Shown here one piece after another: positions 24,907 through 33,995 of a stretch of DNA of 64,000 nt. Each line of letters opens with the position of its first letter. Positions within the stretch are counted from its first letter, which is position 1. The notes under the pieces are model-generated. The model worked only from the letters and a program-made list of their open reading frames with translations, was not told the origin of the DNA and searched no databases. This DNA comes from Bacteroidia bacterium. GTDB lineage: Bacteria; Bacteroidota; Bacteroidia; 2-12-FULL-35-15. The DNA is taken from the NCBI GenBank assembly GCA_020051175.1, contig JAGVJJ010000065.1, forward strand, positions 1 through 64,000, written 5' to 3'. Made by a program: the position numbers and the translations under genes.

Positions 24907-25440
24907 TTAATGTGCTTTTAGCTTTTCTTTAAATACTTTTTTGAACTTTTCCACTTTGGGCCCTACCACAAACTGGCAATAGGATTCTTCACCATGCAGG
25001 TTGAAATAGTTGTCGTGGTAATCTTCGGCCTTGTAAAAGGCTGTAAACGGACTTATTTCTGTAACAATGGGTTTGTCCCAGGCACCAGAAGCATCCAGCT
25101 CTTTTTTATACTTTTCAGCCAGCTGTTTTTGCTTTTCATCCATATAAAATATAACAGAACGGTACTGGGTGCCAATATCGTTGCCCTGCCTGTTGAGCTG
25201 TGTGGGATCGTGCGATTTCCAGAAAGCAGCCAGAAGTTCTTCAAAGCTGATTTTTGCTGGATCAAAAACAATTTTACATACTTCGGCATGGCCGGTAGTA
25301 CCATTACATACCTCCTTGTAGGACGGATTTTTTACATGGCCGCCTGAAAACCCCGAAGTAACCGATTCAACCCCATCTAAAAGCTGAAACTGAGCTTCAA
25401 CACACCAAAAACACCCTGCGCCAAAAATTGCAGTATCCAT
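24907..25440 (-). CDS. msrA: peptide-methionine (S)-S-oxide reductase MsrA
   Basis: 177-residue repair enzyme that reduces methionine-S-sulfoxide in proteins. The catalytic GCFWC motif is at 9-13 (Cys10), followed by VTSGFSGG, NPSYKEVCNGTTGHAEVCKIVFDP, FWKSHDPTQLNRQGNDIGTQYRS and YCQFVVGPKVEKF. There is no signal peptide, so it acts in the cytoplasm. No MsrB domain is fused to it. Length is normal for the family. Confidence 0.96.
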   Translation of the reverse strand: MDTAIFGAGCFWCVEAQFQLLDGVESVTSGFSGGHVKNPSYKEVCNGTTGHAEVCKIVFDPAKISFEELLAAFWKSHDPTQLNRQGNDIGTQYRSVIFYMDEKQKQLAEKYKKELDASGAWDKPIVTEISPFTAFYKAEDYHDNYFNLHGEESYCQFVVGPKVEKFKKVFKEKLKAH

Positions 25441-25724
25441 AAATTTATTTTTTTATGATTTTACGGCTATTACCGATAAAACCTGTGATTCAGGGTAAAA
25501 TTATAAAAATTTTGGGTTGGGGAAATTATAACCCTGTTAATTTACTTATAAAACTATGGAATAGTGGTCAAAAATGGCCAAAAAGGGCGTAAAAAATGGG
25601 AAGTCCTGCGTCAGAAAGTCATTTTAAGTCTTTTTATTTTCGCTTGGCTCAATATTTTATAGGTTAGTGCGCAAAAAAATGTCGATAATTAGTCAAAAAA
25701 AAACGGTAATTTGAAAAAAAATAA

Positions 25725-25755
25725 TTTGTGCAGTCAAACAATTTGAATAAGTTTG
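25725..25755 (+). promoter_or_regulatory. promoter of the response regulator and PAS kinase genes
   Basis: TTTG at 25725-25728, a spacer of 19 bases, and TAAGTTTG at 25748-25755 fit the Bacteroidota sigma consensus well. The predicted start is about 55 bases before the response regulator ATG. The rest of the gap 25441-25817 is AT-rich and shows nothing else that I can name. Confidence 0.6.
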
Positions 25756-25817
25756 CTCCCAAATTAAGCGTTGAAATAATATAGTTAATCTTTTGAAAAG
25801 TGTAATTAATCTAAATT

Positions 25818-26282
25818 ATGGATAGTCAATTATCAGTAACTCATTTTAGGATTCTCCTTGCCGATGACGATAAGGATGATCGTTTTTTCTTTAAAAAAGC
25901 ATTGAACAGTTTACCAGGTAGCTATTCATTGGAAATGGTTGCGGACGGTGAAGAGTTGATGGATTACCTGAATAAGAATTGCCATCATTTGCCAGATGTT
26001 ATTTTCCTGGACATCAATATGCCACGCAAAAATGGTATTGAGTGCCTTGAAGAAATAAAACAAGATGAGAGGTTATGCAACGTACCTGTGGTTATTTATT
26101 CCACTTCTGGTTTTAATAGCACTGCAAAAGCCCTATACGAGCAAGGGGCACATTATTATTTTCAGAAATGCGATTATTTTGAACTTGTTACTAGTTTGGA
26201 AGAAATTCTGACGGCACTAAAAAAAAAACCGGAAAGGCCGTCAGCCAGCAATTTTTTCTTTCGCCTTCAGGTGGGGAAATGA
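25818..26282 (+). CDS. single-domain response regulator
   Basis: 154 residues consisting of one receiver domain: acidic cluster ADDDKDD (15-21), phospho-acceptor Asp65 in IFLDINMPRKNG, the switch Thr/Ser in VVIYSTSGF and the lysine-bearing YFQKCDYFEL end. There is no DNA-binding output, so it acts by protein contact, as Rcp1-type regulators do for phytochrome-like PAS kinases. The PAS kinase gene starts 18 bases after it, so they probably form a pair in one operon. Confidence 0.92.
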   Translation: MDSQLSVTHFRILLADDDKDDRFFFKKALNSLPGSYSLEMVADGEELMDYLNKNCHHLPDVIFLDINMPRKNGIECLEEIKQDERLCNVPVVIYSTSGFNSTAKALYEQGAHYYFQKCDYFELVTSLEEILTALKKKPERPSASNFFFRLQVGK

Positions 26283-26300
26283 TTCAATTTATAAAATTAC

Positions 26301-28433
26301 ATGATTCTTCATCTTACGCAACAAATGTCGGTATATAAAAAAGAAAAAAAAGCCCCGATCGTATCGCGAACGGTTTTTATGTCCGGCCAGCAGAAAGCAG
26401 ATTTCAGAATGCTTTTCAATTCCCTGCCTTGTGCATATATTGCGCTTTGGCCCGATTTGACGGTTATAGAGGCAAGTGGTGCCTATATGGCTGCAATGCA
26501 AGTAAGCAGCAATGAACTCATTGGGAAGTACTGGCTGGATACATTGCCCTTTGATGACAACAATAAACAGGCGGATGTTCTTTACAACATACAGGGTGCT
26601 TTGAGCTATATTCTGAAAAATAAAGTAACGCACCTGCTCTCGTTGCAACGGATTGATATTTTGAAAAAAGACGGGACAGCAGAAGAAAAATACTGGAACC
26701 TGACCAGCAGCCCCATTTTGAATGAAACGAATGAAGTACTTTATCTGCTGGTTAAACTGGAGGATGTAACAGATTTTGCCAACCTGCAGAAAAAGCAAAA
26801 ATTACCGCAATCAGATGTTGACAGGGAATACATGGAGATGGAGATAGAAATCATGAGGCGCTCTATGGAAGTACAGCAAAGAAATGAAGATCTCGCAAAA
26901 AGGATTGATGAGGGTGTTGCACAGATAAACCGTATAAGTAAAGATGTGTTGGATTATAAACATGCATTGGAAGTTTCATCAATTATATCGGTTACTGACA
27001 GTGAAGGAAAAATTGAATATGTGAACCAATTTTTTTGTGATGTATCACAATACTCATTAGATGAGCTGAAACATAAAGATCACCGCATTGTTAATTCGGG
27101 TTATCACTCAAAAGAATTTTTTCGTAAGCTGTGGGTTACAATAAAGAGTGGTGAGGTGTGGAAAGGTGAAATAAAAAACAGGGCAAAAGACGGGAGCCTT
27201 TACTGGCTGGATACTACCATTGTTCCGTTTTTAAATGCCGAAGGTGAACCGTATAAGTTTTTGTCTATACATAAGGACATTACCAAAAGAAAACAGGCTT
27301 TTGACAAGATCAAGACTAGCGAAGCCAATTATAAAGATTTGTTTGAAAATTCAGCAGTATCTATTTTTATAAATGATGCAAGCGGAACCAAGCCGCTGGC
27401 AGTAAATTCAGTTGGTGCAAAAACATTCGGGTATAAAACAAAAAGAGAGTTTATAGAAAACTTTAACGGTGAGCAGCATTATATGAACCCGCTTGAAATT
27501 CAGAAAAACATTGAGCTGCTGCAACAGACCGGTGAGCTTACCAACGAGGTGCAGGAAATGAAAAGGCTTAACGGGGAGCGTTTTTGGGTGAGTGCCAATG
27601 TAAAACTCAATTCCGAGAAAAATCTGATGTATACTTTTCTGATAGACATTACAAAGCAAATGCAGCTGAAAGCCGAGGTAGATATGAAGGTGAAGGAACT
27701 GGAAAGCAAGAATAAGGAGCTTGAGGTGTTCAATTACATATCTACGCATGATTTGCAGGAGCCGCTTCGTAAAATCCAGAACTTTATCAGCGTAATGTTA
27801 GTTGACGAAAAAGCATATTTATCGAAGCAGGGAAAAGAATATTTGAAATCATGCTATGAAACATCCAACAGGATGCGTAACCTGCTCAATGATTTGCTGA
27901 TGTACTCAAAAGTTAAAAATCCTTCCCAGGGCTTTGAAAAAATTGAATTTCAGGAACTCGTGAAACAGGTGATAAAGGAATTGAAACAAGAGATAAAACA
28001 AACGAAAGCCACATTGAACCTGGACGCAGCGTGTAAAATAAATGTTATACCATTTCAATTCCGCCAGGTATTGCATAACCTTATCGGCAATGCACTTAAG
28101 TTTATAAAGCCCGGAGTAGTACCACATATTACTATTACATGCTCTGTTGTAAAAGGGAGCAAACTGAAAATACCAAAGGTGCAAACCGCTTTAACGTATA
28201 CACATATCAGCGTTGCCGACAATGGCATTGGTTTTGATCCCCGGTATCGTGAACGGATTTTTGAAGTATTTCAAAGGCTTTATACCAGTGAATACTATGA
28301 AGGTACAGGTATCGGCCTGGCGATATGCAAACGAATTGTAGAAAATCATAATGGACTTATCTTTGCCAGTTCAAAGCCTGGAAAAGGTGCAAAATTTGAT
28401 ATTTATATTCCCGTATATAACCTATCGACTTAA
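26301..28433 (+). CDS. cytoplasmic multi-PAS histidine kinase
   Basis: 710 residues without membrane segments. Three PAS domains are seen: about 38-160, 228-340 (with ISVTDSEGKIEYVNQFFCDVSQYSLDELKHKDHRIVNSG and a PAC tail YKFLSIHKDITKRK) and 345-455. A coiled coil (about 160-225) precedes the second. The kinase core has His483 in YISTHDLQEPLRKIQNF, then NLIGNALKF, DNGIGFDPRYRERIFEVFQRL and GTGIGLAICKRIVE. HDLQEPLR is the H-box of the phytochrome-like HisKA class. It follows the receiver gene closely. The ligand of the PAS domains is unknown. Confidence 0.92.
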   Translation: MILHLTQQMSVYKKEKKAPIVSRTVFMSGQQKADFRMLFNSLPCAYIALWPDLTVIEASGAYMAAMQVSSNELIGKYWLDTLPFDDNNKQADVLYNIQGALSYILKNKVTHLLSLQRIDILKKDGTAEEKYWNLTSSPILNETNEVLYLLVKLEDVTDFANLQKKQKLPQSDVDREYMEMEIEIMRRSMEVQQRNEDLAKRIDEGVAQINRISKDVLDYKHALEVSSIISVTDSEGKIEYVNQFFCDVSQYSLDELKHKDHRIVNSGYHSKEFFRKLWVTIKSGEVWKGEIKNRAKDGSLYWLDTTIVPFLNAEGEPYKFLSIHKDITKRKQAFDKIKTSEANYKDLFENSAVSIFINDASGTKPLAVNSVGAKTFGYKTKREFIENFNGEQHYMNPLEIQKNIELLQQTGELTNEVQEMKRLNGERFWVSANVKLNSEKNLMYTFLIDITKQMQLKAEVDMKVKELESKNKELEVFNYISTHDLQEPLRKIQNFISVMLVDEKAYLSKQGKEYLKSCYETSNRMRNLLNDLLMYSKVKNPSQGFEKIEFQELVKQVIKELKQEIKQTKATLNLDAACKINVIPFQFRQVLHNLIGNALKFIKPGVVPHITITCSVVKGSKLKIPKVQTALTYTHISVADNGIGFDPRYRERIFEVFQRLYTSEYYEGTGIGLAICKRIVENHNGLIFASSKPGKGAKFDIYIPVYNLST

Positions 28434-28510
28434 ATAGTTTGTCTTTTTCTTTTTTTTCGATTAACAATTTTTTTGAAAAATAAATTTGCGCAGTAATTAA
28501 ATTAGCATTA

Positions 28511-28534
28511 ACTTTGTATTGCAAAGTACTTTTG
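28511..28534 (+). promoter_or_regulatory. palindromic operator overlapping -7 box (site 1)
   Basis: ACTTTGTATTGCAAAGT (28511-28527) is an imperfect 17-bp palindrome whose last T begins the -7 box TACTTTTG (28527-28534). A 24-base stretch here and at site 2 (29627-29650) agrees at nearly every position. The site is 23 bases before the membrane protein gene at 28557. The likely binder is the winged-helix regulator encoded at 29310-29609. Confidence 0.6.
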
Positions 28535-28556
28535 ATAATTTAAAATTATTTCCTGA

Positions 28557-29177
28557 ATGGATTCAAACGAACACTTAAAAGCAATCACTGATATACGTTC
28601 CATGATGGAGCGTTCTTCCCGCTTTATTTCCCTTAGCGGATTATCTGGAATTATAGCGGGCGTTTTTGCACTTATTGGAGCATATTTGGCGTACATAAAA
28701 ATACATTCGGTTGACGGAATATACAGGCTGCTGAACAGGGATGCATTTATGGATGTGGTCATTTATCTGATGGCTGATGCCGCAATTGTGCTTGCCGCTT
28801 CCGTTACCTGTGGTGTGGTGCTTACTGTGCGTAATTCAAAAAAGAAAGGTGTTAAAATATGGGATACCACGTCAAGGCGTTTGCTGATAAACTTACTAAT
28901 ACCGTTGGTTACCGGTGGTTTGTTTTGCCTTATTATGCTGTACCAGGGACTGGTTGGTTTTGTTGCTCCTGCAACACTTATATTTTATGGCCTTGCTTTA
29001 ATAAATGCCAGCAAATACACTTTGGATGATATCCGTTACCTTGGCTTTTGTGAAATTGTACTAGGGCTGGCAGCTTCCTTGTATATTGGATATGGCTTGT
29101 ATTTCTGGGCGCTTGGTTTTGGTGCGCTTCACATTATTTATGGAGCAGTGATGTATTTTAAGTACGAGAGAGAGTAG
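28557..29177 (+). CDS. six-helix membrane protein of unknown function
   Basis: 206 residues with a short charged N-terminus (SNEHLKAITDIRSMMERSSRF) and about six membrane segments. Proteins of this shape with a small winged-helix regulator gene directly downstream recur in Bacteroidota (from memory), but the family has no known activity. The operator/promoter just upstream is shared with the gene at 29662, so both are probably controlled by the same regulator. Confidence 0.72.
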   Translation: MDSNEHLKAITDIRSMMERSSRFISLSGLSGIIAGVFALIGAYLAYIKIHSVDGIYRLLNRDAFMDVVIYLMADAAIVLAASVTCGVVLTVRNSKKKGVKIWDTTSRRLLINLLIPLVTGGLFCLIMLYQGLVGFVAPATLIFYGLALINASKYTLDDIRYLGFCEIVLGLAASLYIGYGLYFWALGFGALHIIYGAVMYFKYERE

Positions 29178-29309
29178 TTAACAGTTTGTGGTTGGTAGTT
29201 TGCAGTTTGTAGCTGTAATTTGTGAGTAGGGGATTAGTAAATTAGTAGCGCTTAGGCTGAAGCTTTGTTGTAAGCATTGCAGATTAGTATTTTGATAGAT
29301 TCGTAAACT

Positions 29310-29609
29310 TTGAAAAATTATATACATCAATTAAATAAAGCCTTTGAAAACCGGATACGTTTGGGTATTATGTCCATCCTTATGGTGAACGACTGGGTGG
29401 AATTCAGTACCATGAAGGAGATGCTTGATATAACGGATGGTAATCTGGCCTCACACATTGCTGCATTGGAAAAAGCTGAATACATAGAAGTGAAGAAACA
29501 GTTTGTTGGGAAAAAACCGAATACAACTTATGCTGTTACAAAGGCTGGGAAAAAAGCATTCAACGATCACCTGAATGCATTGGAATTATTGTTGAAAAAC
29601 AGGGATTGA
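29310..29609 (+). CDS. small winged-helix transcriptional regulator
   Basis: 99 residues starting at TTG. The body is a MarR/ArsR-like winged helix: NKAFENRIRLGIMSILMVNDWVEFSTMKEMLDITDGNLASHIAALEKAEYIEVKKQFVGKKPNTTYAVTKAGKKAFNDHL. TDGNLASHIAALE is the recognition helix and KPNTTYAVT the wing. No effector domain is present. I take TTG 29310 because it gives the usual family N-terminus. It sits between two genes with matching palindromic operator sites and is their likely repressor. Confidence 0.87.
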   Translation: MKNYIHQLNKAFENRIRLGIMSILMVNDWVEFSTMKEMLDITDGNLASHIAALEKAEYIEVKKQFVGKKPNTTYAVTKAGKKAFNDHLNALELLLKNRD

Positions 29610-29626
29610 TATTTTTTTGCATATAA

Positions 29627-29650
29627 ACTTTGAAATTCAAAGTACTTTTG
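29627..29650 (+). promoter_or_regulatory. palindromic operator overlapping -7 box (site 2)
   Basis: ACTTTGAAATTCAAAGT (29627-29643) is a perfect 17-bp palindrome and overlaps the -7 box TACTTTTG (29643-29650). A TTTG at 29616-29619 gives a spacer of 23. The gene at 29662 starts 12 bases later. A bound dimer would cover the core promoter, so repression is the natural reading. Confidence 0.68.
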
Positions 29651-29661
29651 TTTTTGTAAAA

Positions 29662-30012
29662 ATGTTAAATGCGAGCTTAATAACGGACCTAAGAAAGGTA
29701 ATGCTATACATATTGGTAGCAGCTGCAGCAAATCCAATGTTATCGGCTTACATCATTTTAATGGCAAGTGATTGTGGTCTGTTACCGGCTAACAAATTCT
29801 GCGAATGTTTTATTGCATGCTATTTATACACAGTGCCTCTTGTTTTGAACTTTTTGTCTTATAAGTATTATGCAGAAATTACGAAATGGAGCTTCTTAAA
29901 AGTACTGCTTATGGTAATGGGGACAATCAACCTTTTTTCCATAATTGCCTGGATGCTGATTGGGCCTTTACTGTTGTTTATAATTGGTTGCGACAGATGG
30001 ACGATAGATTAA
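29662..30012 (+). CDS. small membrane protein under the palindromic operator
   Basis: 116 residues, start taken at ATG 29662, directly behind the operator; the open frame upstream would run through it. Four hydrophobic segments are seen, including LYILVAAAANPMLSAYIILM and LLMVMGTINLFSIIAWMLIG. I do not recognise a family. It is the first gene of a rightward set of membrane-protein genes that runs to 35619 with short gaps. Confidence 0.55.
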   Translation: MLNASLITDLRKVMLYILVAAAANPMLSAYIILMASDCGLLPANKFCECFIACYLYTVPLVLNFLSYKYYAEITKWSFLKVLLMVMGTINLFSIIAWMLIGPLLLFIIGCDRWTID

Positions 30013-30032
30013 AATTTAATAAAGAAGAAATT

Positions 30033-30524
30033 ATGAGAACTGAACAACAACTAAAAAACAAGATTCACCGGTGGCTAACGCTATTTATTGTTCTTTTGCT
30101 TATTAGTGGTATTACTGCATTTCCAATAGAAACAGAGCTGGACATATTAATGAGCTACAGCTCCGCTTACCCCCAATGGATGCAATTCTGGCTTGCCACC
30201 ATTGCTGATGCAGTAAAGAGCACCAATGCTGCTTATCCCTATTTAGCTTACGGTACCGACTGGCTTGCATTTGCACACCTCGTAATTGCTGTCGTATTTA
30301 TTGGACCATTGAGAGATCCCGTGCGCAACATTTGGGTGATTCAGTTTGGAATGATAGCTTGTATAATGGTTTTCCCGCTTGCCTTTATTGCCGGACCAAT
30401 CCGCCATATCCCTTGGTTTTGGCAGCTGATTGACTGCTCATTTGGAGTATTTGGACTTATTCCGCTTTACCTCGTTTACAGACTTATAAAACAATTGGAA
30501 CAATTACAAACACAAAAAAAATAA
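30033..30524 (+). CDS. membrane protein, about four helices
   Basis: 163 residues from ATG 30033; the longer open frame upstream overlaps the preceding gene and is discounted. Segments WLTLFIVLLLISGITAFP, DWLAFAHLVIAVVFIGP, FGMIACIMVFPLAFIAGP and SFGVFGLIPLYLVYRLI are membrane helices. A loop with PQWMQFWLATIADAVKSTNAAYPYLAYGTDW lies between helices 1 and 2. No named function. It lies 20 bases after its neighbour and five bases before the large LRR protein gene, so these are co-transcribed. Confidence 0.72.
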   Translation: MRTEQQLKNKIHRWLTLFIVLLLISGITAFPIETELDILMSYSSAYPQWMQFWLATIADAVKSTNAAYPYLAYGTDWLAFAHLVIAVVFIGPLRDPVRNIWVIQFGMIACIMVFPLAFIAGPIRHIPWFWQLIDCSFGVFGLIPLYLVYRLIKQLEQLQTQKK

Positions 30525-30529
30525 CCACC

Positions 30530-33049
30530 ATGAAAAAGAACGATTGGATATTACTTGGTTCAGTAGCTACATACAGCTATCTATTCTACCAGCAAACTGC
30601 CGGCATTAACTGGCTAATTTTTACAATTCTTTTAATTTCTTTACTCCTTATCAGGAACAGGGATGTTTATAAGAATACCTCCTGGCTGTTTGCGGCAACA
30701 GGTAGTGTTTTAAGCGCCTGTTGTGTTGCCTATTACGGTGATTCTCTATCGATAATATCTAATATTATTTCATTGTGTATTCTCTCCGCTTTTAGTATTG
30801 AACCTCGGACATCTGTGATTCTTTCTTTCTTTTTTTCAGTGTATTCACTCGCTGCATCCGCTGTGTATATGATTCTGGATGCAATAGAACGTTATAGGAA
30901 AAAGGAGAATGATAACGGTACCACATCCGGCACTGTAAAACTTATGCTTTACCTGGTACCAATACTTATCGCAGTTGTTTTCTTTTTTATGTATAAGGCT
31001 TCCAACCCGGTGTTTGACAATTTTACGAAAAAAATAAGTTTGGATTTTATTACAATCGGTTGGTTCTTTTTTACGCTTGGTGGCTTTTTCCTGATGTATG
31101 CATTTTTCTATCACAAATCTATACGCGCACTTGCAATTATTGATCAGGCTGCATCGGGCTCACTTTTACCTGCGGAAATTTCTCAGAGACCTTTCACGGG
31201 TTTTTCGACTATCAACAACGAAAAATTATCTGGTATTATTCTATTTGTTTTGCTTAATACTTTATTGCTTGCAGTTAACCTGCTCGATTTAAATTTTTTG
31301 TGGTTTGATGGGGCGTTACCCAAGGACTTGAGCTATTCAGATTTTGTACATCAGGGAACTGGCGCGCTTATCACATCTATCATTATTGCCATACTAATCA
31401 TTTTATTTTATTTCAGGGGAGCATTAAATTTTAATGAGGGGAATAAAACCTTAAAATTACTCGCTGCATTATGGATTATTCAGAATGCGTTTATGATTAT
31501 TTCCACGGCCTACCGGAATAATTTATACATTAACGAATATGGCCTTACCTTCAAACGCATAGGGGTGTATATATGGCTATTACTTGTACTTATCGGTTTG
31601 ATAACCACTTTTATTAAAGTGCAAAAAGCAAAAAGCAATTGGTTCCTGTTTCGTGTAAATGGCTGGCTGTTTTATGGTGTGTTGGTTGTAAGTGCATTTG
31701 TAGGCTGGAGCTCAATCGTTACTGATTTCAATATAAAAAGGGCAGAAAATAATCATAAGCGCCTTGATATCCATTACCTGATTTCGCTTTCGGATAGAAA
31801 TATTCCACAATTGCTCACATTAAACGATTCTGTAAAAACCCGTATTGGATATGGCGAAGAGTGGGGGACCGAATTTCAGGATTACTATCCGAGCGATTTT
31901 CCAGGGGCCCTGGACTATAAACTCTATTGTTTTTTAAGCAATATGCAGGAACAACAATGGCAATCGTTTTGTTTCCAGAAAGAAAATACATACGACCGTA
32001 TTATGGCTATGAAAGAGGATATAAAGCAAATAAATGTTTCAAATCACTATCTAAATACCATAAAACCCTTGGAGCCATTATCAGCTTTGAAAGCTATTGA
32101 ATTTGGAAACAACCGTATTGAAAAACTGGAGGAACTGAAATTATTCCCCAAATTAGAGAAGCTTCACCTGGGCTCAAATTCATTGGATACTATTTATACA
32201 TTTCCTTTTATTGAAAGCCTAACTGAACTCTCGCTTGCAGGAAACAATTTTGTTGACGCATCACCCCTGAAAAATGTTCCGAATATCGAAATACTAGATC
32301 TGTCTGGAAACCAATGGCTTGATCTGAGAACACTTCCTGTATTGAAAAAAATGACTGTACTAAATATCAATGGTGTAAATTGCAACGATTATAGTCCTTT
32401 GCAGCAGTATCCCGAATTGCAGGAGTTGAGTATCGGTGGGATTAATATAAGTAGGTCAACGGAGTTGCCGAACCTGCCCAATTTGAAAGTTTTAAATCTG
32501 CATGGTAAACAACTTACGCAAAATGATATACATTTTTTTCAAAGCCTTGAAAATGTTGATAATCTGGAGAAACTGAATCTTTCGTATAATTCCATCAGTT
32601 GCCTGGAGGGAATTTTAACATACGTTGAGCCGGACAAGCAACGTGAATCCTGGCTATTGCCAATTTGCGGCAAGTTGAATGTGCTCGATCTTTCAAATAA
32701 CAGTCTGAATTCTATATCCTCGCTTATCGCATTTCCATTGTTGCAGGAACTTAACTTAAGTAACAATCCAATAAAAGATTTAAGTCCTTTGCAATACCTT
32801 AAGCAATTAAAAGTATTAACAGTCCGCAAGTGCGATCTCAGAACCCTGGAAATGTTGCAAGGACTGGAAAATCTTGAAATGCTGGATATTTCGGACAATC
32901 TTATCCGTGACTTTACACCTCTGTACAAATTAAAAAAATTGAAGGAACTCACTATTGAGAGTGCAACCAAACATACTCTTGAGTTATTGCAGAAAGCATT
33001 GCCCGGTACTCGTATAAAAGTGATGCTGCCCGCTGTTGAAACTCGTTAA
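30530..33049 (+). CDS. DUF4173-like membrane protein fused to leucine-rich repeats
   Basis: 839 residues. The N-terminal half (to about 400) has roughly ten membrane segments and resembles DUF4173/DUF4153 proteins, with AEISQRPFTGFSTINNEKLSGIILFVLLNTLLL and a later YRNNLYINEYGLTFKRIGVYIWLLLVLIGLI segment. A linker (about 400-510) follows, then 10-12 leucine-rich repeats of the type LKAIEFGNNRIEKLEEL, LEKLHLGSNSLDTI and LNVLDLSNNSLNSI to about 820. Membrane anchor plus LRR suggests a surface-sensing or binding role, topology unproved. DUF4173 proteins usually lack LRRs. Confidence 0.82.
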   Translation: MKKNDWILLGSVATYSYLFYQQTAGINWLIFTILLISLLLIRNRDVYKNTSWLFAATGSVLSACCVAYYGDSLSIISNIISLCILSAFSIEPRTSVILSFFFSVYSLAASAVYMILDAIERYRKKENDNGTTSGTVKLMLYLVPILIAVVFFFMYKASNPVFDNFTKKISLDFITIGWFFFTLGGFFLMYAFFYHKSIRALAIIDQAASGSLLPAEISQRPFTGFSTINNEKLSGIILFVLLNTLLLAVNLLDLNFLWFDGALPKDLSYSDFVHQGTGALITSIIIAILIILFYFRGALNFNEGNKTLKLLAALWIIQNAFMIISTAYRNNLYINEYGLTFKRIGVYIWLLLVLIGLITTFIKVQKAKSNWFLFRVNGWLFYGVLVVSAFVGWSSIVTDFNIKRAENNHKRLDIHYLISLSDRNIPQLLTLNDSVKTRIGYGEEWGTEFQDYYPSDFPGALDYKLYCFLSNMQEQQWQSFCFQKENTYDRIMAMKEDIKQINVSNHYLNTIKPLEPLSALKAIEFGNNRIEKLEELKLFPKLEKLHLGSNSLDTIYTFPFIESLTELSLAGNNFVDASPLKNVPNIEILDLSGNQWLDLRTLPVLKKMTVLNINGVNCNDYSPLQQYPELQELSIGGINISRSTELPNLPNLKVLNLHGKQLTQNDIHFFQSLENVDNLEKLNLSYNSISCLEGILTYVEPDKQRESWLLPICGKLNVLDLSNNSLNSISSLIAFPLLQELNLSNNPIKDLSPLQYLKQLKVLTVRKCDLRTLEMLQGLENLEMLDISDNLIRDFTPLYKLKKLKELTIESATKHTLELLQKALPGTRIKVMLPAVETR

Positions 33050-33074
33050 AAATAAATTCAAAATATAAGTGCTT

Positions 33075-33809
33075 ATGAAACCAATCACAAAAACAATCCT
33101 CTGGCTTACTGCTTTTAGTATAGCCATGGGGTACCTGGAAACCGCAGTTGTAGTTTATTTACGTAAAATATATTACCCGGAGGGTTTTCAGTTCCCGTTA
33201 ACTCCAATTACGGCTGATATTGCAATAGCTGAATTCTGGCGCGAAGCAGCAACGGTTGTAATGCTTGTTGGTATCGGGGTTCTGGCAGGAAAGAACAGCT
33301 TGCAGCGCTTTGCTTTCTTTATTTACAGTTTTGCTATCTGGGACATTTTTTATTATGTATTTTTAAAAGTGCTTCTGGACTGGCCAGAGTCATTGTTTAC
33401 CTGGGACATACTCTTTCTTATACCTATTCCATGGGTTGGTCCTGTAATAGCTCCTTGTATTGTTTCATTAACTATGATAGCGCTTACTCTGCTCATTGTC
33501 TGTTACCAGGAGAGCGGAAAGCATGTATATTTCAGCTTCCTGGATAAAATGCTGCTGGTTACAGGAAGTATAGTTGTAATCGTTTCTTTCGTATGGGATT
33601 ACATCACATACCTGTCTGTGAATGGTGCCAACAAAGCTGCATGGACTCTTTCCAGCAATTCCGATATGTTTAATGAAATAAGCGCTTATGTGCCGGTATC
33701 CTTTAACTGGTGGCTTTTTGCCCTGGGAGAAGCAATTTTATTGTCACAGATTTTTCTTCTTATCAAAAAAAGCAATTCCCGCTCCCACCCAATAACGAGT
33801 AATGAATAA
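33075..33809 (+). CDS. six-to-seven-helix membrane protein
   Basis: 244 residues from ATG 33075; a GTG two codons earlier is the other possible start. Recognisable segments are LETAVVVYLRKIYYPEGFQFPL, FWREAATVVMLVGIGVLAG, FAIWDIFYYVFLKVLLDWPESLFTWDILFLIPIPWVGPV and SFVWDYITYL. The conserved-looking WDIFYYV, PWVGPV and WDY words suggest a real family, but I cannot name it. The final residues (SHPITSNE) are already encoded by the start of the heptamer repeat array, so the C-terminus may be repeat-derived. Confidence 0.72.
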   Translation: MKPITKTILWLTAFSIAMGYLETAVVVYLRKIYYPEGFQFPLTPITADIAIAEFWREAATVVMLVGIGVLAGKNSLQRFAFFIYSFAIWDIFYYVFLKVLLDWPESLFTWDILFLIPIPWVGPVIAPCIVSLTMIALTLLIVCYQESGKHVYFSFLDKMLLVTGSIVVIVSFVWDYITYLSVNGANKAAWTLSSNSDMFNEISAYVPVSFNWWLFALGEAILLSQIFLLIKKSNSRSHPITSNE

Positions 33810-33977
33810 CCAATAACGAATAACCAATAACGGATAACGAATAACCAATAACGAATAACCAATAACGAATAACCAATAACGAATAACCAATAACCAATAA
33901 CGAATAACCAATAACGAATAACCAATAACCAATAACCAATAACCAATAACCAATAACCCAATAACCCAGTAACCCAT
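33788..33977. repeat. heptamer tandem repeat CCAATAA/CGAATAA
   Basis: About 25 heptamers, mostly alternating CGAATAA and CCAATAA so that the higher-order unit is 14 bp, then five or more pure CCAATAA units, ending in CCCAATAA-type eight-mers. It begins inside the last codons of the gene at 33075 and ends about 18 bases before the DUF1361 gene. It is the second array of this family in the window (see 13325-13443) and again lies just upstream of a rightward gene. Confidence 0.93.
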
Positions 33978-33995
33978 AACTAAATAACTAAAAAA

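Noticed and set aside
33686-33977. Antisense open frames full of WLLVIGY repeats over the heptamer arrays (also at 13342-13635)
   Set aside because: They are a by-product of translating a heptamer repeat with no stop codon; composition is unlike any neighbouring gene and they lie antisense to real gene ends.
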